This document shows positions 57,100 to 64,000 of a stretch of 64,000 bases of DNA, in pieces (within the stretch, counting starts at the first letter, position 1; the number at the start of each line of letters is the position of its first letter). Made by a program: the position numbers and the translations under genes. The notes below the pieces were generated by a model. The model was given only the letters and a program-made list of their open reading frames with translations, was not told the origin of the DNA and searched no databases. The DNA is from Steromphala cineraria. Lineage: Eukaryota; Mollusca; Gastropoda; Trochida; Trochidae. The DNA is taken from positions 14,824,726-14,888,725 of the forward strand of contig OU744731.1 in assembly GCA_916613615.1 (NCBI GenBank). The letters are read 5' to 3'.

Positions 57100-59784
57100 C
57101 TCGTCTAGTGACGTGAAGACAGGGAGACACACAGACAAACCTCGTATGAAATCTCGCGAGAAGTCGATGAGAAGATAAGACCGCCATCAAGTCAGCTAAG
57201 CGCAATTACCATTGATTATTTCATGATTTAGGCCGCTTTTCCAGAGACATAATTGTAGGATGAAATAATATTTCGGTATTTTCATCCGGCTATCTCCAGT
57301 CTTATTGATGTTTAATCAACATCGCGGTAACGTTTAATTCTAGCTGTGCTACCACAACATATTTGAAATTGTGGGCTTTGTTTTGACTTAATGGATTACT
57401 CGCCCGTTATTGAAGAGTTATGACTTTCATTTTTATGTTTTGCAGACCCAGGAAATTAACGAAGGATTCGGGTAATTCATCAACGGCTAAGATAGCAATG
57501 CGGAAATTCGAAGGACTCGCAATGACCATCAATGACTGACATCTTAACCCTGACCAACCCGCCTAATATGTTTTATTATACTTAATTATCATAATAATGT
57601 CACAGCTTAAACTTTTGTCACCGTCATTTCCGGCCTTATCTGATGTTTATTTGCATGCCACTATTCTTTAACATTATACTTTAACAGTTCTTTCTGAAAA
57701 AGCTTTTGTCATGGTCCTACAAGTACAAACAATTGTTAGAGGCAACTTCGACTTTGCTCATTGGCTTGTGGGCATTTGTCTTATGTAATTTGTAGTGGTG
57801 CTTTCTTATACGTTACCACGTTATAATGGGGCAATTGTGTGACTTACTTGTGGATATCCATGGCTATTTAGTGAATTCCTTCTTGAATATCATAGTTGGA
57901 TGATGACGAAAGATTTTTCTATCTTTTTTTTAGACGCCGCTGTTGACTCAGACTGAAGCTATTTTGAATGAACATTATTACATATCTCAAACTTGTTTAT
58001 TTAGATATTATTTTAAATTGCAATTAACTTTTCAACAGGTTACAAAAAGAAATAACAAAACAGCATGATATTCCAAAAAGATTTCAACCCAAAAATATGC
58101 TACCAGAAATAATATGACACATTAAGATTTAACAACTTACATGTAAATGAATAAAATTGTCAATTGCCACTTTAGATATGAATATGCTGTCTTTCATCGT
58201 TCATATAACCTGTGTACAAGGTAGTGTTGCAGGCTTTCTTTCTGCAATAATTCTAGCAGCCATGAAATAAGTAAAATACTCTTGAAAGCGTCGTTATCCC
58301 CGTTATCCCCAAACTCCTATTTTGTATTATTTGACGTGAAGATATACATAACATACATGACAAATACATATAAAAAGTGATTATCGCCGCCAAACAAAGG
58401 CAATTCACTAATCATGCGATCAGGTGCCGATTCGCTGTAGGTGAACTGACCTGTCTCAGATTTATAGATAAAAAAAAACATTTATGATTGGCATATTGAT
58501 ATTACTTTCTGAAAGCAAGGACATCCTGCATTATAAAACATTAAGGGCTATTAAATCGTTTTTATCAAGTAAATCATCATTTTCCTCAAGGCTGCCTTGA
58601 CATTTAGAGTCATTAAGAGCCCAATGTTAATTTCGCCTTCTTCTAATTTAATCATCGTAATGACCGCCTCATCAATCCTTGCGTTGCTATTCCCATGCAT
58701 CGTAGGCTGTCGGTATGATGACCTTTCTGGGAATCGCTCGTACCTCATTCTTCATAATGTTCCATAAACAAATGTTGAACTGTCAGAAGGATATGTCCGA
58801 ACCGATCATATTTTGTAGAACGTCCGCGCCACGCGCAACATGCGCCTAAACAACTGTCTGACCAGCGACCGCTTTGACCAACCGGCCAACAGAACGAGAT
58901 CCAGACGACTTTTTATTCATTAAAAACTCCGCTGCATTCACATCACGTGTTAAGTCGAAGCAGACGATCGGATGCCCGTGCATGCCTCGTGCGTGCAGCA
59001 CGTGCGCACGTGCCGATTCCATGCAGATGACCTCTATAATGGCTATTCATGGCTACAATTGCTTTAAAGAAGAAACTGGAAGCTGGGTTAACCAATTTCC
59101 TTCTTTTTCCAGGCAATTGCGCACTGGACGTTGATAATATGATCCAATTCGTCCAGTGTTTGGCTCGCAATCACCCAGCATCTTCCACAATACGGCACAA
59201 TGGCGAGCAGCTTCTCCTGAGCGACCGGCAGTTAAGCTACTCGGGCGAAGGAGCAAATTAGATCATCTTTACAGGGGTCGTTGAGTCGCTCAATTGCCTC
59301 TCATTGCCTAATGCTGTTTGTCTTAAGAGCCCTGCAATCGTGGCTGTCTAGTTGTAGTTGAGGATGAAGATACAAGGCTGAAGCAGCTCCTTGGTGAAGG
59401 TTCTAGTGTCCTCGTCATCTCCTGCACCCTACGTGTTACCCTGCAATTGTCTTTCTACAGCAACGTGACACCGCTAATTAACGCACTCAGTCTGCCCAGT
59501 GACTGAGACACTCTTGTTACTCTGAGGTAATTGCATATAATTTTCTAAGAGTACAAGTACCTGAAATTATTTGGTTCAGAGTGTTCAGGTTTATGAAATG
59601 ACTATTCCCTGTACCCAAAAGATAAGTTTTAACAACACTTTCGAAATAAAAAGTAATATACGATTATGATGCGAATAATATAAATCTTCGGCACAAGTGC
59701 TCTTGATAATAAGAGGTAAAAATATACTTGTACTATTCAGTTGCTATTCATTATCATCAACCATTTACTTGGTGATGGCTTTTA
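57100..59784. other. Intergenic region with a higher-complexity, CpG-containing part
   Basis: No gene called. About 58800-59300 is less AT-rich, has CpG and alternating motifs such as CGTGCATGCC and CACGTGCGCACGTG, and is open in several frames on both strands without any recognisable domain. It may be regulatory. Confidence 0.3.
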
Positions 59785-60030
59785 AAGGGACGCTATAGCA
59801 CGTTTTTATGGGCAATATAAGGTGATATCAGGAAAATGAAAATTAATGGTTCCAATTGAAAGGCAATGCATTTAAACTAAATGGAGCGGTAATAATTTAA
59901 ATATATAATGTAAAATTTAGCCATGCCATTCCCTTTTCTTACACAAAATGAATTAAAGGTGTTCACAAAAAAAGGCCGCCAATGGATTTTAGGTGAATCT
60001 TCATAGTTTGTTCTCTGACTATGGAAGTCT
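59785..60030. mobile_element. MITE, family M, copy 5 (right end lost)
   Basis: TA then AAGGGACGCTATAGCACG, followed by the family interior (GGAAAATGAAAATTAATGG, GAATTAAAGGTGTTCAC). The inverse end is missing. Confidence 0.65.
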
Positions 60031-62309
60031 GTTTGTTATAATATACCGCTAAAGTGTAATCGATTGGCTCTGTTCGGTAGGAACTAAATCTTCATTATGT
60101 TTTTATTTATATTTCAAATGTGAGATGTATTGATCCAAAATTATCTTAGATGTGGTTATCATTCACATGATGCGGTGTCCAGCTGTTGATAAAATATAAT
60201 GTATATGACGATTCACAAACCAAGTGCTCACTCTGTAGAGCCGTTGAAGATATGTAGTTCATATTCTATTTTTCTGCCCAATAATAAAAGAACTACGTCA
60301 ATACTGTCAATGCAATGTTAACAATCTGACTGGTGTCAAAATGCTCCTTCATTATAAAAACTATGTCACTCAAACATCACGAAGTTGCCAAATATATTTT
60401 CAATGTTTTTTAAGATCCGTGAAGATGAACAGTTTACTGAAACCAAGATTGTCTCTGTATCTACATTCACCTTATGAACAATTATGTAGTTTGGGCCAGA
60501 TGACATTGAATTCACGAACTAAAGCTATAATTGTTATAAAATAACACATTTTCATTTCAAAACAATAAATGTAGTTAATCATCGCTAAATTTGAAGTAGG
60601 TTGCATTTTAAGTGAGTCTTTTTTTAATTTACTTATTGACATTTTCTTTAAGATATAATCAAACTACAAGACATATTGATTTCTACATTGATTTTGGAAA
60701 GAAATACCCTTGTCTAAATGATTCAAAGGACTTCTTTCGGAGTACATATGTTATCTCTTTAAAAGTATGCAATAGCGTTCCAATCATGTAACTCTCTTTG
60801 TCAACAGAGTGTAGTTATTCCTGCTGTTTACGTTTCTTTAAATTGTCGCTTTATTTGTGAGTTTCAATTTAAAGGCTTCCTGAGGTGTCTCGCATTGACA
60901 AAGCAAATGTTTGACGATTTCTTCTAAAGCTCAAGCTCAACAAAAACATAATATGAAAAACTGTTTGCGTTTGAAACATCGTATTAAATGCTCATTTCGC
61001 GGGGAGTGATGCAGTAAGAGCTTTGTAAGATTTATGAAAGATCGCTACAACTGTTGCCATCCATTTCTTAAGCGCCATCTGCAATTCTATTCAAGGGGAG
61101 ATTACTCTGTAATGACTAAACCGTACCCTTACAAGTTTTAACATGGCGTTGAACAAATTGATGGCCGTCAATTATGGCAAATTTCATCACAGTGATATCC
61201 TTCCAACATGTTTATCAGTGGGGCATAAATTCACCTGCTTCTTAAGCGAACCTTGAGCAAGGAGCGGAACATATATCCTATAAGACAAACATAGAGGGCT
61301 GACGAGGCAGCCAGCTTGGATTTGGCTTGAACCTCCATTGCACCAAAATAAGACATCATGATATGTCGTTTAAAACGGCTCTCAGCAGTGCCGATGTCTG
61401 GCGTATCATTCCTGTATTATAGATGGATGATACTAAAAGCTTAACCGGACCTCTGATTGTGTACAAACGAACTCGACAAGCGGTTAACCATGAACCAACA
61501 TCATGTTGGGCAAAAGAAAACGAATTTATCTGGTTTTACAAGAAAATGACAAACGAAGGCATAAAAAGTCAACGTTTACACCAGTATTAAATGCGAGAAG
61601 CTTTTTTGGATTGCTTTGAAGCGAAACTGTAAAAGAGAGGATATTTGCTGGTTTTCGACCTCCACCACTCATTGTGACAGGCTGCACCTGTATGTTGATG
61701 TTTTAATGTTCTCATGTACATTGCGTAACGCATCATTCACTGTGTTATTTCACTACAATGTGGCAATTCAATAGAAAACTGTGCTGATTTTGCGTATTTT
61801 ATTGATGAGGAAAAAAAAAGAAAAGATGAACGAAACTGAGACCTCTGATGATGTAACTTTGTATTTAGTTTGAAATTCTAAAAATGTATTTTAAGGTTTG
61901 GATAAGTTTTATGATGAATAATATAATAAATATTTGAATGGTGTTTATATGTCCTCCTTGTACATGTTTTCTGGACGCTACAAAAACATAATGTGTCCGG
62001 ATAATATGGTTTGTTGAACGACATCTACGCATGGAATGATATTGATAGAAAGAAACTACGGGGTATGTAAACATTTTGAAACCAGACCAAATTCGCTTCT
62101 ATGTATTTGAAATGGTCAAACCTTTGTATGAACATTCATTATGATGATAAATAACAACACATAGCAATTATTTGAGGGGCTTTCACATTTTATAAACTGA
62201 TGACCAAATATAGAGAACACAGACACAGAAGTGAAAGGAGACAAACTGGGGCTCAAGTTGCTTTACCAAAGTTGTATAATTACTCGTAAAACTCGTATAT
62301 CATCCAACA
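60031..62309. other. Intergenic, no gene seen
   Basis: AT-rich except around 61000-61450, where composition is more balanced but no open frame has a recognisable product. Confidence 0.4.
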
Positions 62310-62640
62310 ATCAAATTATCAACCTGTAATGGTAAGAATTTACATAAAATGCTGCTGAATACCGGAATTATTTAAGACCTAAAAAATAATATGTATCAAC
62401 TTATGATGGTAAGTATTTTAAAAAAAATTAATTTTGCTATATACAGAAATTATTCAGACTTTATTAATTAATTGTTAGAACAGGTAATGGTAAATAATTT
62501 CAAATAATGAAATCTTGCTGTATTCCGAAATTATTTGAAGCCCAGTTAATTATATGAACAAATTGCTAATTGTGAATATTTTCAAAAATGACCCCTTTCT
62601 TAATTCTGAAATTATTTAAGACCTAATTAAGCTGTTTTTA
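62310..62640. repeat. Diverged tandem repeat, four units of about 80 bp
   Basis: Each unit has a variant of CCGAAATTATTTAAGACCTA, then an AT stretch, then AxCTxxTGATGGTAAxTATTT. Copies of the GAAATTATT block lie near 62364, 62448, 62528 and 62608. Confidence 0.65.
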
Positions 62641-64000
62641 CGCTTAATCTTTCTCCTTGGAACTTGGTGAAGAAATTCCGGAGTTTTATAGCTAAACAAT
62701 GATGTCGGAACGTCACTGGATGATGTCGACCAGCGCGCTTGAATGATAATGTCTTTTCAAGAGTCTGGAATTGGAATTCAAGTCTCCTTAGTCTTGGCAC
62801 TTTTAAAATGAGATAAAAATATGGTTGAGTGTACTTTATTAGAGTCGTTGGCCTAGTTTGTTCCTAACTACATTTCGTAAATATGATACACCGTCATCAT
62901 GATCATTGTTGCGCTTTTCCATACTAGACTATAAAAATTGAAGTTTTTGGGAGTGACAAAACATATATTTATCGTAATGTGTAACTGAAATTATTTACAT
63001 TCATTTCCACAATCGAAACGTTCAATATGAGTTGCCTATTTTGTCAAAATATTGATATATCTAGTAAATCAACATATCATATATCATAGATCAAATATGA
63101 CAAAGCATCTTCATTATTGCTTCAGAACATTATAAAATAACTTTAAGGGAAGAAGGTCCGGTTTTTACTTTATCTTTTTTTACTTTTACTACTTTACGTT
63201 ACAAAAGAATGTAATATAATAATGATATTAAATTAAGAAAATCTGTTCATTTTAATATTTTTTTGCTCGATTAGTAAAAATGCAGAGCGATATGCCTTTC
63301 TCAAAGCACAAGTAGTTACGCGTGTGTTTGTTATCTCTAGCAAGAGCTGGCAAGATAAAACAAGCCCACAGGACTTTAAACAAACTGTTTTAAGGGTGAT
63401 TACTTTAACAGTTTGTAGCCATGCAATTTTGTGTTTATAAATTGCACGCAGTTACATAATGTTCCTGATTTTTTGTGCGTATGTTTTCAATGATATGTAC
63501 CCTGAAATCTCTTGACATCGCGATAAAATAGATACACTGCAATCTAAGGTTATTACAATTATAGAAATGTTTTACAAAATCACACGATTTCGAAATGCAT
63601 TTTAAAATGAATGTTATTTTACATTGTTGTCATGCACATTTAATACAAGTATAGTGTATGTACTGCTCCACCTATATAAGTATTTAACATGTAAGACAAT
63701 ATAGTAAAAGTCTTTAAATCTCATGAGACATACAAAGAAAGGTTTTGGATAACATCTTATTATTTCTGGTCAATATTTTCTGGACATATAATATGATAAA
63801 GAGTTACTGGATAAGAAATCCACTTTTAGTTGTAGGCTAAATATGGATAGCATCTTCTTTTTACAATATTACCTCTGGTTTCGTTAACAATAGGAAGCTT
63901 ATGTGTACGTCATGCAAAACCACTGCCACCAACTTTAGCATTTCAAGAGCACTATTCCCGTAGCATTTGTGATATGCTAGACAGACCACACAGCAGGATG
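62641..64000. other. AT-rich end of window, nothing recognised
   Basis: Only very short frames; no repeats with other parts of the window were noticed. Confidence 0.4.

Noticed and set aside
58874..59261. Overlapping frames on both strands in the CpG-richer block
   Set aside because: Four mutually overlapping frames of similar length and no domain; more likely a stop-poor GC-rich non-coding stretch.

Overview
The window is nuclear genomic DNA of an invertebrate animal, most likely a bivalve mollusc. The basis is spliced genes with long AT-rich introns, an F-type lectin fused to EGF repeats, and many dispersed elements built like the bivalve 'pearl' elements: an (ACGG)n/(CCGT)n microsatellite next to a tandemly repeated core of 145-171 bp. 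I cannot name the species. No bacterial-style genes, operons or CRISPR arrays are present.

Two spliced genes can be read end to end, and they are arranged head to head. On the minus strand, from 11397 down to 2586, eight coding exons join in frame into a 448-residue type I membrane receptor: signal peptide, F-type (fucose-binding) lectin domain, three EGF-like modules, one transmembrane segment, and a cytoplasmic tail with an ITAM-like pair of tyrosine motifs. It looks like a lectin-headed relative of the Draper/MEGF10 phagocytic receptors. On the plus strand, from 18695 to 45470, 26 coding exons join in frame into an 854-residue major vault protein (MVP), the shell protein of the vault particle. 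I checked every MVP junction: all have GT-AG borders, and the phases add up to an exact multiple of three.

The rest is intronic and intergenic sequence rich in mobile DNA. It holds several families of Helentron/pearl-like elements (9.5, 20.3, 28.1, 29.5, 33.8, 38.5, 41.1, 41.9 and 53.3 kb), a five-copy TA-flanked MITE family, other inverted-repeat elements, and a 1.28 kb Tigger/pogo-like DNA transposon remnant in MVP intron 10. A frameshifted non-LTR retrotransposon 3' end lies in a receptor intron, and a 131-bp near-perfect palindrome lies just upstream of MVP. Three MVP introns (8, 23 and 25) each carry tandem duplications that include the splice acceptor and the first bases of the following exon.

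From about 48 kb to the end no gene can be called with confidence. This part holds repeats, some unrecognised open stretches on the minus strand at 53.9-55.9 kb, and a few more complex non-coding stretches (about 58.8-61.4 kb) that could be regulatory. The receptor and MVP have no evident functional link beyond being neighbours. The most interesting new item is the receptor, with its lectin-EGF-TM-ITAM architecture; second is the repeated acceptor duplication in MVP.
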